In this document: piece after piece, positions 26,521 to 35,360 of the stretch
How the letters are laid out: each line of letters begins with the position of its first letter
Numbering within the stretch: position 1 is the stretch's first letter
NCBI RefSeq assembly: GCF_019428685.1
Contig: NZ_CP080095.1
Location: 2,232,001 to 2,296,000, forward strand
From: Paraburkholderia edwinii
Lineage (GTDB): Bacteria > Pseudomonadota > Gammaproteobacteria > Burkholderiales > Burkholderiaceae
DNA length: 64,000 nucleotides
Direction: 5' to 3'
The notes under the pieces: model-generated
Databases searched by the model: none
Told to the model about the DNA's origin: nothing
Seen by the model: only the letters and a program-made list of their open reading frames with translations
Translations under genes and position numbers: made by a program

Positions 26521-29500
26521 CTACTTCGTCGCTGGTGCGGAAGCCGCGGCGGCCGCAGACGAAGCAGAAGAAGCAGACGAAGTCGATGTGGCCGGCTGCG
26601 GCGGCGCGCCCGCCGCAGCCGCCTGCCGCACGACAACCGGCGCATTCGGCCATGCGCCATAAGCCGACGGCGCATAGAGCGCCTCGACACGTGTCGGCGG
26701 CAGGCCAAAGGTGCCCGCATTATTCAGCCGCACCGTGTACTCGATCGAGAAGCGGCCCTTCGGCACGTACTCGTAGTACGCGCGATATGCGTCGAAGCCG
26801 CGTTCGACGAACGTGGGCCACGCGGTACGCGGCGTGTTCTCGTCCTTTTGATCGTCGCGGTTTTCGCCGAGCATGGCCGCTTGCGAATCGCGGCCGAGCC
26901 CCGAGCCGAGGATCGTCGCGCCAGCGGGCACCGGATCGTCGACGACGACCCACGTCATATCGCTTTGTGCATCGATGTCGAGATGCACGCGCACGACGTC
27001 GCCGCGCGTGTACACGCCCTTGACGGCCGGATCGAGCGGCGTGACGTTCTTCGCGATCCGGTAGCCGGCGGCGAACGGCGCTTTCAGCGCGACCGCGGCG
27101 AGGCTTTCGATGGTTGCCCACGGCTTGCCGGCGCCTTCCTGCGTGAGCGTGAGCAGCTGCGTGCCCTGTGCGGCGGGCGGCCACGGCAAGAGCGTGCTGC
27201 GTGTGGCGTTGCCAATGGCGGTGGTTTTCGTGGTGACCGCGCCTTGTGCGGACGAGGCAGTCGAAGCGGCGGAAGCCGCGCCGGCAGCGGAACCGGAAAC
27301 AGCGGCAGCAGCGGAGGCGCCGGATCCGGAAGCCGGCGAAGCCGCCGGCCCATTCCACGCAATCGCTTTGTCGATCGCGCCAAGCCGCACCATCGTCCGT
27401 CCCGTCACCGGCTCGCTCTCGAACGCGCGCGAAAAGCGTTCGACGGCAAGGGTGCCCCATACATTCGACGTCGTCGTCTGCCATGCGCCGTTGCGCTGCA
27501 GCGCGAGCAGCCCGCTGATCAGACGCGGCATCTCGTCCTTCCATCCCGGCGCATCGACGAACGTCAGCGCAAGACGTGCCGCGTTCGTTTCCGGACCGGT
27601 CATGAGCCACCAGAGATCATCGCTGGCTTCGGTCGAGAATGTCAGACGCGTGCCCTGGTACGTGAGCCGCGCGCGCAGAATCTGTTCGAGCTGAGCCAGC
27701 TTGTCCTGTCGTCCGCCGATATCCTTGACGCGCGACAGCACCGCGTAATAATCGAGCACAGCCGAGGTCGGCCACTGGTTCGGCGCGATTTCGATCGAGT
27801 CGAGCATGCGCGGCGCAACCGCGCCATAGCGCGACAGCGCCTCGAGCGCGGCCAGCTTGCGCAGATCGAGATCCTTGCGCGGCGCCCACGCGTTGCGCTC
27901 GATGCGGCCTTCGACGAAGGCCCTCAGACCCGCCTCAAGCTTGCCGCGCAAGTCGTCGGGCAGCGCGAAGCGTGCATCGAGCTTCGCTGCTTCGTCGCTT
28001 GCCGACAGCAGATACGCGGTCAGCACCGTGCTGCCCGTGTTGCGGCTATCGTCACCGGGCGGGAAGTAGTTCGCGAGACCGTCGCGATCGAGATAAACGG
28101 GCATCTTCGCGATGACCGACTGCCACAGTTGCGCGTCGCGCAGGCCGAGTGCGCGCGAGCTTTGCTGTTCGAGGCACGTGTACGGATAGCGTTCGAGCCA
28201 GCGCCGAACGCCGGGCAAACCGTCCGCGAGCTTCGGCTGCAGCGATATCGCAATGCCACCACGCACGGCGCCGTTGCTGCCCACGCTTGCATCGGGCGGC
28301 GCGGCGACCGGCATCGACAGCGTGCCGTCGACTTGCGCGAGCGTCGCCTGCTGGACCGTGACCGGAATCGCCGCAGCAACGCGCTCGGTGATCTTGAGCG
28401 AATCGGCTGCATGCGGCCCCGCCTGCTCAGCCGCGCTGACGTTCCAGACCAGCGCCGGCAGCGCGGAGTCCGCGAGTCCATCGGGCGTCGTCACATTCCA
28501 CGCAATCTCGCGCGCCGAATCCGCGCCGACATCGACCGTTTGCGACGGCAACGCAAGTCCCGGCACGTTCGCATTGACTAATACCTTCATCGCGCGCGCT
28601 GTCGTATTGCGCACCGTGAATTGCGCGCGGAACTGATCGCCTTCGCGCACGAGCGGCGGCAGCCCGGAAATAAGCTGCAAATCCTGCGTGCTGCGAATCG
28701 TTGCGCTGCCGGTGCCGAACGTGCCTGTCCCCACTGCGGCGATGGCGACGATCCTGAAGCTTGTCAGCGAATCGTTGAGCGGCACATCGATCGATGCCGC
28801 ACCCTGCGCATCGAGCGTGACGCGCGGGTTCCACAGCAGGAGCGTATCGAAAAGTTCGCGCGTGGCCGCATGTCCGCCGCCGCCGCCGGCCGGCACCGCC
28901 TTGCGGCCGAAGTGCCGGCGTCCGACGATCTCCATCTGTGCAGTCGAGGTTTCGACGCCGTAGGCGCGCTGTTGCAGCATCGCGTCGAGCAGATCCCAAC
29001 TGCGGTTCGGCATTAGTTCGAGTAGGGCTGCGTCGACGGCGGCGACCGCGATCTGCGTGCCGGCCGGCGCGGGGGCGCCGCCTGGCATCTGCACGCGGAG
29101 CTTCACGTGCGCTTTGCCGCGTACCGTGTAGGTCGGCGCATCGGGCGTCACGTTGACCGCGAGCCGGTGCGCGGCTGTGCCGACCTTGATTTGCGCGAGG
29201 CCGTAGCGGAAGGCTGGCTTCGAGAGATCGACGAGCGGCGTCGGCGGCTCGTAATGGCGACCCTCGTACCAGAACGCGCGCGCCCATTCGAGCGGCGCTT
29301 TCCAGCCCCACGTGAAGAACGAATACCACGGGACGTCGCGAATCCGCCCGCGCAGCGCCAGCACCGAGACGTAGACGTTCGGCCCCCAGGCCTCATCGAC
29401 CTTAAGTTCGATCGTCGGATCGGTGCCGTTCAGTTGCACGACGCGTGTGTCGATAATGCCTTCGCGTTCGACCGCGACGAGCGCGGTCGCGAAACGGAAC

Positions 29501-32500
29501 GGCATGCGCACCTGGAAGCGCGCGGTTTCGCCGGGCTCGTAGCTGGTTTTTTCGGGCAATACGTCGATGCGATCCGTGTTGTCGCCGCCGAACCACAGTT
29601 CGTCGGCGCGCGTGACCCATACCGATGTAGTGGCGCTCGACTGGCGGCCATCCCCGTCTTTCGCCGTCACGACGAGGTCGATATTGCCCGCTTCGCGCAG
29701 CGTCGCGTCGCACGACAGCAAGCCGTGCGCGTCGCTCTTGCCGCTGCAGAGCGTGCCGAGGTCACGCGTTTCGGTGTGGTTGTCGTACGCATAGAAGCCG
29801 CCGACCATGCGCTTGCGCGAACTGGTCGTGATGCGCGCGATGGCGCGCACGTCGAGTGCGACGCCCGCGCGCGGCTTGCCTTGCAGATCGACGGCCAGCG
29901 CCTTGACCGGCACCGTATGGCCGACCGACACCCATTGCCCCGACTTCACGCCCGCGACGACCGCGGCCGGCCACAGTGTCGTGCCGCCGCTGATGGTTTG
30001 CACCTCGCCGTTCGGGTCAGCGAACGTCGCTTCGAGCACGAGGCGTTTGGGCGCATCGAGCGGCGGCAGGTTTTTCAGCGTCAGGGTGCCGGAACCGTTG
30101 CGGTCGAGCGTGACCGGTTCCTTGTCGGCGACGAGTTTTGCGGCGTCTTCGTTCGACGAGGAGGATGTGTCGCTGTCGTCGCCATCTTCGTTTCCTGACG
30201 ACGAAGCGTTTTCGTCCGATGGCTTGCGATAGGGCACAAAGCTGAAGTCGGGATACGTATCCGCGAATGCCGGCGACAGGCTTCGGATCAGCGCCGAGAC
30301 CTGCACGGGCAAACCCGATGCCGCGCCGCCCGACACATAGTCGATCTGCAAGGCGAGCGACGCTTCGCGCGCGGCGATCAGCGGATGCGCTTTTTCGTCG
30401 AGCACCGCAATCGAGCCTTTGAAGACAGGCAGGCGGAATGCTTCGACGCGGAAGCTGCCTGATTCGTAGCTCATGTGAGGTGCCACGCTGCCGTCTGTAT
30501 CGCCTTCGCTATCGCTGCTGTAGGCGCTTTCGCCACCGTTGTTGTTGCCGTTGCCTGTTGCCGCGTTCGGGTTGCCATCGTCGAGCGACACGCTGTATTC
30601 GCCGAGCTTCGCCGCGGCCGGAATCGCGAAGGTGGAATCCGCGGTGTGATCGGCGGCCCATTTCAGCGGCAGATGGTAGGTCTGTCCGCTGCCCAGATGC
30701 CGGATCGTGACGCGAGTCGGATACCGCTTCGGCATGGCGAAGCCGGTGAGCGTCTCGACGCGCAGCATGTGTTTCATCGACACCGTTTCGCCGGCGCGCA
30801 GCAGCGTGCGATCGAAAATCGTATGCGCGCGGACCGTGTCTTCGCGGCTCATATCGGTCGGCACATTGAAGCGCCACGACTCGATGCCGCGATTCCATTC
30901 GGAGCGCACGAACGCCATGTCCGGGCCGTTCTTCGGATCGTCGATGCGTGCGGAAACGAAGAGGCCTTCATAGTTGTCGTCGTTGCAGCGCGCGGGCGTT
31001 TGCAGCGGCTTGCCGATCGTGAGCAGGCCACGCGCATCGGTTTTGCCTGAGGCGAGTTCGCTGCCGTTGCAGTCGCTCACGCGGATCCCGGCATTCGGCA
31101 CCGGCTGGCCCTTGTCGAGCGTCGTCACCCAGACGACGCTGTTTTCGCGACCCTGCTTGAAGTGCACGCCGAGGTTCGTCACGAGCACTGCCGTGCGCAC
31201 GTACATCGGCGCGGGCTTCGCGAGCAGCGACGCGCCGAGTGCCGGCGAGGCGAGCTCGATCACGTAGAAGCCCGGCTTTTTGATCGGCACGCCAACCACC
31301 TCGAATGGCCGAAGCGTCTTCGGGTCGGCCTTCGGTAAGGTCAGCGTCTCCACGCCGCGCTGGCCCGCGAGCAGCGACAGCGAGCGCACGTCGATCAGGC
31401 GCTCGCGCTTGTTATTTTCCTGCGCGTTGTCCGGGGATTCGTCGGGTGTGTGCGGCACAAGCACCGGATGCGGATTGTGGTCGAGCAGACCCGGCATCAG
31501 CTTCGCAATCGATGCGCGCGTCATTCCATACTGGTCGAAACGATCGACGACGCGCATCCAGCGGCGGATGTCGGTATCGGCATCGACGCGCATTTCGCTG
31601 AACTGGGTATTCTGGGCATCGCTCGCGTTGAGCCCTTCGACGTGCAGATCCGCTTCGACGTTGCGCAGCGTGACGGGCGCGAGCGCCGGCATGTCGGGCT
31701 CCGCATAACGCTCGATAATGCCGAACGTACCCGATGAGAACTTCGCAAGCGGCGGCAGCGGCGCGGTCGTCGTCTTCAGCGGAAAAATATCGGCATTCGA
31801 CAGCGCGCGGCCGCTGACATCTTTCAGATGCGCGGGCACGTCGATCGCTAGTGCTGCATGTTCGGGCAAGGGAGCGGCGAATTCGACGGTGTCGACTTCC
31901 GCGCTTTTGTCGTCGCGCGGGAAGGTCGGCGCGATGCCTGCCGCCGTGCCGGGGCCATGCAGCCGGATCTTTTCGGCATCGGCGCGCGTGATCGGCGCAT
32001 TGAACTTCACGCGCAACGGACGCAATGGCGTGCAGGGCGCCTTCGCGTTTTCGCGTTCGCATGAAAAGCTCGCCGCGAACGGCTCGCGCACTGTGTAGTC
32101 GAAGCGTCGCTCGACGTCGTTGGCAAGGCCGCTCGGGCTCGCGACGCCAGCGCCATAGACCAGCTGCATCTTCGTGCCCGACGGCAGCGTCTGCTGGCAT
32201 TGCAGCGTCAGGATGCGCGCCGCATCCTTCTGCAAGCGAAAGCGCGCGAGCAGGGCGCTGCGCACCGGGGCGTCGACCGCCTTGACCGGAATGCGATTGC
32301 CGAGGCCGCTCGATTCGCACCAGATATGTTCGTGTACCGAAGCATCGGTAGCGGGACCGTTGAGCCGTACGATAAACGCCTGGTCTTCTTCGATTTCGCC
32401 GCCGCCGGGCATCACGCTCTGGACGAACGGGCCGCCGGTTTCGAAAGCGAAGCGGCGCGGGCCGGTCAGCGCCTCGCCGGACGACGATTTCAATGCGTCG

Positions 32501-32844
32501 TTGAGGTCGATCGAGCAGCGCACGCCGGGCGGCAAATCGGCCTTGAAGTCCCACGCCCATGTTTTTGCATCGATCCAGCGGCCGCTGCCGGCACTCGCCG
32601 ATGCGTTGTCGCAATGCACGCGCGCGGGCGCTGCCGCATTCGCGGCGCCGAACGCGGTCATCGCCTGATCGAACTTGACGACGACCTGGCGCGCCTGCGC
32701 GACCTTGCCTTGCGGCGATATCTGCGTGATGCGAGCCGCATCGGCTTGCCAGGCGAGCGCGGCGAGGCCGCAAAGCGCGACGAACGTCAAATAGGCTGTT
32801 CGCCGTGTCCACCGACGGGTCCCGCGTTGCATCGCCAATCGCAT
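26521..32844 (-). CDS. yfhM: Bacterial alpha-2-macroglobulin (YfhM-type protease trap)
   Basis: The 2107-aa protein is a large periplasmic alpha-2-macroglobulin thought to trap invading proteases; it forms a functional pair with PBP1C. The thioester motif CLEQ is intact (C1557, in RYPYTCLEQQSSRALG). MG domains and a bait-region-like acidic, Ser/Asp/Asn-rich stretch (about residues 785-810 and 880-910) precede it, and the helical TED region follows. The start is ATG 32844 with GGAG eight bases upstream; ATG 32832 and TTG 32916 have poorer sites. The signal peptide (LTFVALCGLAALAWQADAA) lacks a proper lipobox, unlike the lipoprotein YfhM of E. coli, so the protein may be soluble or signal-anchored. 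Confidence 0.94.
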   Translation of the reverse strand: MRLAMQRGTRRWTRRTAYLTFVALCGLAALAWQADAARITQISPQGKVAQARQVVVKFDQAMTAFGAANAAAPARVHCDNASASAGSGRWIDAKTWAWDFKADLPPGVRCSIDLNDALKSSSGEALTGPRRFAFETGGPFVQSVMPGGGEIEEDQAFIVRLNGPATDASVHEHIWCESSGLGNRIPVKAVDAPVRSALLARFRLQKDAARILTLQCQQTLPSGTKMQLVYGAGVASPSGLANDVERRFDYTVREPFAASFSCERENAKAPCTPLRPLRVKFNAPITRADAEKIRLHGPGTAAGIAPTFPRDDKSAEVDTVEFAAPLPEHAALAIDVPAHLKDVSGRALSNADIFPLKTTTAPLPPLAKFSSGTFGIIERYAEPDMPALAPVTLRNVEADLHVEGLNASDAQNTQFSEMRVDADTDIRRWMRVVDRFDQYGMTRASIAKLMPGLLDHNPHPVLVPHTPDESPDNAQENNKRERLIDVRSLSLLAGQRGVETLTLPKADPKTLRPFEVVGVPIKKPGFYVIELASPALGASLLAKPAPMYVRTAVLVTNLGVHFKQGRENSVVWVTTLDKGQPVPNAGIRVSDCNGSELASGKTDARGLLTIGKPLQTPARCNDDNYEGLFVSARIDDPKNGPDMAFVRSEWNRGIESWRFNVPTDMSREDTVRAHTIFDRTLLRAGETVSMKHMLRVETLTGFAMPKRYPTRVTIRHLGSGQTYHLPLKWAADHTADSTFAIPAAAKLGEYSVSLDDGNPNAATGNGNNNGGESAYSSDSEGDTDGSVAPHMSYESGSFRVEAFRLPVFKGSIAVLDEKAHPLIAAREASLALQIDYVSGGAASGLPVQVSALIRSLSPAFADTYPDFSFVPYRKPSDENASSSGNEDGDDSDTSSSSNEDAAKLVADKEPVTLDRNGSGTLTLKNLPPLDAPKRLVLEATFADPNGEVQTISGGTTLWPAAVVAGVKSGQWVSVGHTVPVKALAVDLQGKPRAGVALDVRAIARITTSSRKRMVGGFYAYDNHTETRDLGTLCSGKSDAHGLLSCDATLREAGNIDLVVTAKDGDGRQSSATTSVWVTRADELWFGGDNTDRIDVLPEKTSYEPGETARFQVRMPFRFATALVAVEREGIIDTRVVQLNGTDPTIELKVDEAWGPNVYVSVLALRGRIRDVPWYSFFTWGWKAPLEWARAFWYEGRHYEPPTPLVDLSKPAFRYGLAQIKVGTAAHRLAVNVTPDAPTYTVRGKAHVKLRVQMPGGAPAPAGTQIAVAAVDAALLELMPNRSWDLLDAMLQQRAYGVETSTAQMEIVGRRHFGRKAVPAGGGGGHAATRELFDTLLLWNPRVTLDAQGAASIDVPLNDSLTSFRIVAIAAVGTGTFGTGSATIRSTQDLQLISGLPPLVREGDQFRAQFTVRNTTARAMKVLVNANVPGLALPSQTVDVGADSAREIAWNVTTPDGLADSALPALVWNVSAAEQAGPHAADSLKITERVAAAIPVTVQQATLAQVDGTLSMPVAAPPDASVGSNGAVRGGIAISLQPKLADGLPGVRRWLERYPYTCLEQQSSRALGLRDAQLWQSVIAKMPVYLDRDGLANYFPPGDDSRNTGSTVLTAYLLSASDEAAKLDARFALPDDLRGKLEAGLRAFVEGRIERNAWAPRKDLDLRKLAALEALSRYGAVAPRMLDSIEIAPNQWPTSAVLDYYAVLSRVKDIGGRQDKLAQLEQILRARLTYQGTRLTFSTEASDDLWWLMTGPETNAARLALTFVDAPGWKDEMPRLISGLLALQRNGAWQTTTSNVWGTLAVERFSRAFESEPVTGRTMVRLGAIDKAIAWNGPAASPASGSGASAAAAVSGSAAGAASAASTASSAQGAVTTKTTAIGNATRSTLLPWPPAAQGTQLLTLTQEGAGKPWATIESLAAVALKAPFAAGYRIAKNVTPLDPAVKGVYTRGDVVRVHLDIDAQSDMTWVVVDDPVPAGATILGSGLGRDSQAAMLGENRDDQKDENTPRTAWPTFVERGFDAYRAYYEYVPKGRFSIEYTVRLNNAGTFGLPPTRVEALYAPSAYGAWPNAPVVVRQAAAAGAPPQPATSTSSASSASSAAAAASAPATK

Positions 32845-33006
32845 CGAGCGCGCTCCAGATCGCTTACAGAACGTTGGCGATTCTAACTGAGGGAGAGGTG
32901 GGTTCCCAACCGTCAAACGGTGTGGGCTGAAGCCTACACAGTGCGGGGCACCGGACTATCTTTTCGGGCAGTGATGGCTTAAGAAGCGGTTCACGAAGCG
33001 GCGCAC

Positions 33007-33037
33007 TTGACTTACAGTGCACTCGAAGTCCTAACCT
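33007..33037 (+). promoter_or_regulatory. MerR-type promoter with 19-bp spacer and operator dyad
   Basis: TTGACT (33007-33012) and TAACCT (33032-33037) are separated by 19 bp, the over-long spacing that MerR regulators correct by DNA distortion. Centred between them is a 20-bp dyad, ACTT-AC-AGTGCACT-CG-AAGT (33010-33029). The predicted transcription start lies only a few bases before the MerR ATG at 33048. Confidence 0.85.
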
Positions 33038-33047
33038 TGGTTCCGTC

Positions 33048-33437
33048 ATGTCCTCAGCACTCACGATCGGTCAGGTCGCCGCTTCGAGCGGCGTTTCCAC
33101 ATACACGCTGCGTTATTACGAGCAGGCTGGCCTGCTGCGCGCGGTCGGACGCAGCGGGGCGGGGCATCGCCTCTACTCGCCGGCCGACCTCGACTGGCTG
33201 CAGTTCGTGATGCGGCTCAAGACGACTGGCATGCCGATTGCCGGCATGCAGGCGTTTGCCGCATTGCGCGCGCAGGGCGAGGCGAGCGTCGGAGCGCGCC
33301 GCGAGATGCTCGTTGCGCATCGCGACGCGGTATTGGCGCGCATCGCCGAGTTGCAGGCGAACCTCGCGGCGATCAGCGACAAGATCGACCACTACGAAGC
33401 GATCGAGCGCGGTGACCAGCGCGATGACGTGCAGTGA
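33048..33437 (+). CDS. MerR-family transcriptional regulator
   Basis: The 129-aa protein has the MerR winged helix-turn-helix (TIGQVAASSGVSTYTLRYYEQAGLLRA, wing GHRLYSPADLDWLQFV) and a dimerisation helix at residues 75-125. It has no cysteine at all, so it is not a metal or redox-thiol sensor of the classical type. The effector is unknown. Its own promoter carries a MerR operator in a 19-bp spacer, so it is autoregulated and probably activates the following gene, which starts 42 bp downstream on the same strand. Confidence 0.9.
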   Translation: MSSALTIGQVAASSGVSTYTLRYYEQAGLLRAVGRSGAGHRLYSPADLDWLQFVMRLKTTGMPIAGMQAFAALRAQGEASVGARREMLVAHRDAVLARIAELQANLAAISDKIDHYEAIERGDQRDDVQ

Positions 33438-33479
33438 GACATGACATGTCGATCACACTGAACGGAGCGAAGGATCACG

Positions 33480-33893
33480 ATGGAACACACTCACAACGAA
33501 CTCGACGCGCGCTATGCGCGTGGCTGGGAGAAGCTCAAGGAAATCGACGGCGCGGCCGGAGAGAAAGTGCTCGCATCGCTCGCGCCAATTGCGCCGGATT
33601 TCGCGCGTCTGCTGATCGAATTCCCGTTCGGCGATATTTATAGTCGTCCGAAGCTCGATCTGCGTTCCCGCGAAATCGCGACGATCGCCGCGCTGGCAGC
33701 GCTTGGCAATGCGCAGCCGCAGCTGAAAGTGCATATTGAAGCGGCGCTCAACGTCGGATGCACACGCGACGAGATCGTCGAAGTATTCATGCAGATGGCC
33801 GTGTATGCGGGTTTTCCGGCCGCGTTGAATGCGCTCTTTGCCGCCCGCGAGGTGTTCGGGCATGTCGACGCGCAAGAGGGCGTGGCGACTTGA
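33480..33893 (+). CDS. Carboxymuconolactone decarboxylase-family protein
   Basis: The 137-aa protein carries the CMD domain of AhpD and 4-carboxymuconolactone decarboxylase: FGDIYSRPKLDLRSREIATIAALAALGN, then KVHIEAALNVGCTRDEIVEVFMQMAVYAGFPAALNAL. The CxxC pair of the AhpD peroxidase group is missing; the single cysteine (in NVGCTRDE) is in the decarboxylase-like position. It lacks pathway neighbours, so substrate and reaction are unknown. Position directly after the MerR gene indicates that it is the regulator's target. The stop is followed by a short inverted segment with TTTTTT near 33942. Confidence 0.9.
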   Translation: MEHTHNELDARYARGWEKLKEIDGAAGEKVLASLAPIAPDFARLLIEFPFGDIYSRPKLDLRSREIATIAALAALGNAQPQLKVHIEAALNVGCTRDEIVEVFMQMAVYAGFPAALNALFAAREVFGHVDAQEGVAT

Positions 33894-33944
33894 AACTGGC
33901 GGGCGTTAAATCGCGCTCCGGCGCGGCTTGGGCGGGGCGCTTTT

Positions 33945-35360
33945 TTACGTCGCGTCGCGAGCGTCGTCGGCATGCGCAGGGTGCGCGCTGACCCTGTGCC
34001 AGTAAAACAGCAACCCGACGCCCGCCACCGCGAGGCTCACGGTATTCGCGACCCAGAAACCGCGCGCGCCGGTCAACCACGGCGGCACGACGCCGCCGAC
34101 GTTGAACCCGAGCAGATACCCGCCGCCGAGCCCGACGCCCCACAGGGCGACCGCGTAGATCGCGGTCGGTACGATCACGATCCGATAGGCGCGCAGCACG
34201 AACGCCGACGTAACCTGCAATGCGTCGCAGATGTGATAGATCGCGACGATCAGCACGAGCGGCAGCGCGGCGGCCGTCACGTGTTCATTTGTCGTATAGC
34301 CCGCGACGATCAACGTTCGCAGCGCCAGCACGATCACGCAGAAGCAGCATGCGATCGCGCATGCCATCAGGATGCCGTGCCGCGCGAGCGTGCGCGCCGC
34401 TGCATCATGACGTGCGCCGAGCGCGCGCGCGACGAGCGTCGACGTTGCGATGCCGATCGACAGCGGCGTCATGTAGAGCACCGCGCCGAGGTTTGCCGCG
34501 ATCTGGTGACCGGCGAGCGTCGTCGTGCCGAAGCGCGCGATAAAGATCGCCATGAACGTGTACGACGTCACTTCGATCAGATACGACGCGCCCATCGGAA
34601 TGCCGAGCTTCAGTAGCGCGATCTGCCGGCGCCGGACCGGCCAGCAGAAGCGCGCGAAAATCGCGAACGGCCTGAAGACGTCGAGCTTCACGAGCAGCAG
34701 CAAGGCGGTCGCGCCAAGCAGCCAGTTCAGCGCGGTGCTCGCGAGCGCAGCGCCCGGACCGCCGGCCGCGGCTATACCAAGGCCGCCGAAAATCAGCCAC
34801 AGATTCAGCGGTATTTTCAGCGCGAGCGCGCCGACCTGCAGAAACATCACGAGTCGCGGCTGGCCGACCGCGGTTGCGAGCGCGGAGTAGACGCGAAACA
34901 CGAGCGCCGCCGGCAGCCCGAACGCGAGTATCTGCAGATAGGCGACCGTGCGCTCGCGCAGTGCATCGGGCGCGTGCGCGAGCTGCAGTAGCGGCGGGGC
35001 GGGGAAGTACAGAATCAGAAAGCCGATGATGGTCAGTGCCGCGGCGAGCCATAGCGCCTGCCGCACGTCCTCGCCGATTTCCTCATGACGTCCCGCGCCA
35101 TACGACAGACCGACGATCGGCTGCAAGGCGGTCAGAATGCCGGTCAGCGTGATATAGACCGAGATGTAGATCGAGGCGCCGAGTCCGAGCGCGGCCAGAT
35201 CCGTTGCCGAATAGCGGCCGACCATCGCGGTATCGATCACGCCGAACGCGATGATCGCGAGCTGGCCGATCAGCACCGGCCACGCGAGCACCGCGATCTT
35301 GCGGATGTCCGCGAAAAAGGGCGTGCCAGGGGGTGGTTCGGTGCTCACCGTGGCGCTCAT
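33945..35360 (-). CDS. MATE-family multidrug efflux transporter (NorM-like)
   Basis: The 471-aa protein has twelve hydrophobic segments in two homologous halves, as in MATE cation/drug antiporters. It begins FFADIRKIAVLAWPVLIGQLAIIAFGVIDTAMVGRYSATDLAALGLG, the typical first two helices, and the mirrored block LLKLGIPMGASYLIEVTSYTFMAIFIARFG starts the second half. Substrate cannot be inferred. The ATG at 35360 overlaps the stop of the upstream glycosyltransferase gene by four bases (ATGA), so the two are co-translated although no functional link is known. Confidence 0.93.
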   Translation of the reverse strand: MSATVSTEPPPGTPFFADIRKIAVLAWPVLIGQLAIIAFGVIDTAMVGRYSATDLAALGLGASIYISVYITLTGILTALQPIVGLSYGAGRHEEIGEDVRQALWLAAALTIIGFLILYFPAPPLLQLAHAPDALRERTVAYLQILAFGLPAALVFRVYSALATAVGQPRLVMFLQVGALALKIPLNLWLIFGGLGIAAAGGPGAALASTALNWLLGATALLLLVKLDVFRPFAIFARFCWPVRRRQIALLKLGIPMGASYLIEVTSYTFMAIFIARFGTTTLAGHQIAANLGAVLYMTPLSIGIATSTLVARALGARHDAAARTLARHGILMACAIACCFCVIVLALRTLIVAGYTTNEHVTAAALPLVLIVAIYHICDALQVTSAFVLRAYRIVIVPTAIYAVALWGVGLGGGYLLGFNVGGVVPPWLTGARGFWVANTVSLAVAGVGLLFYWHRVSAHPAHADDARDAT

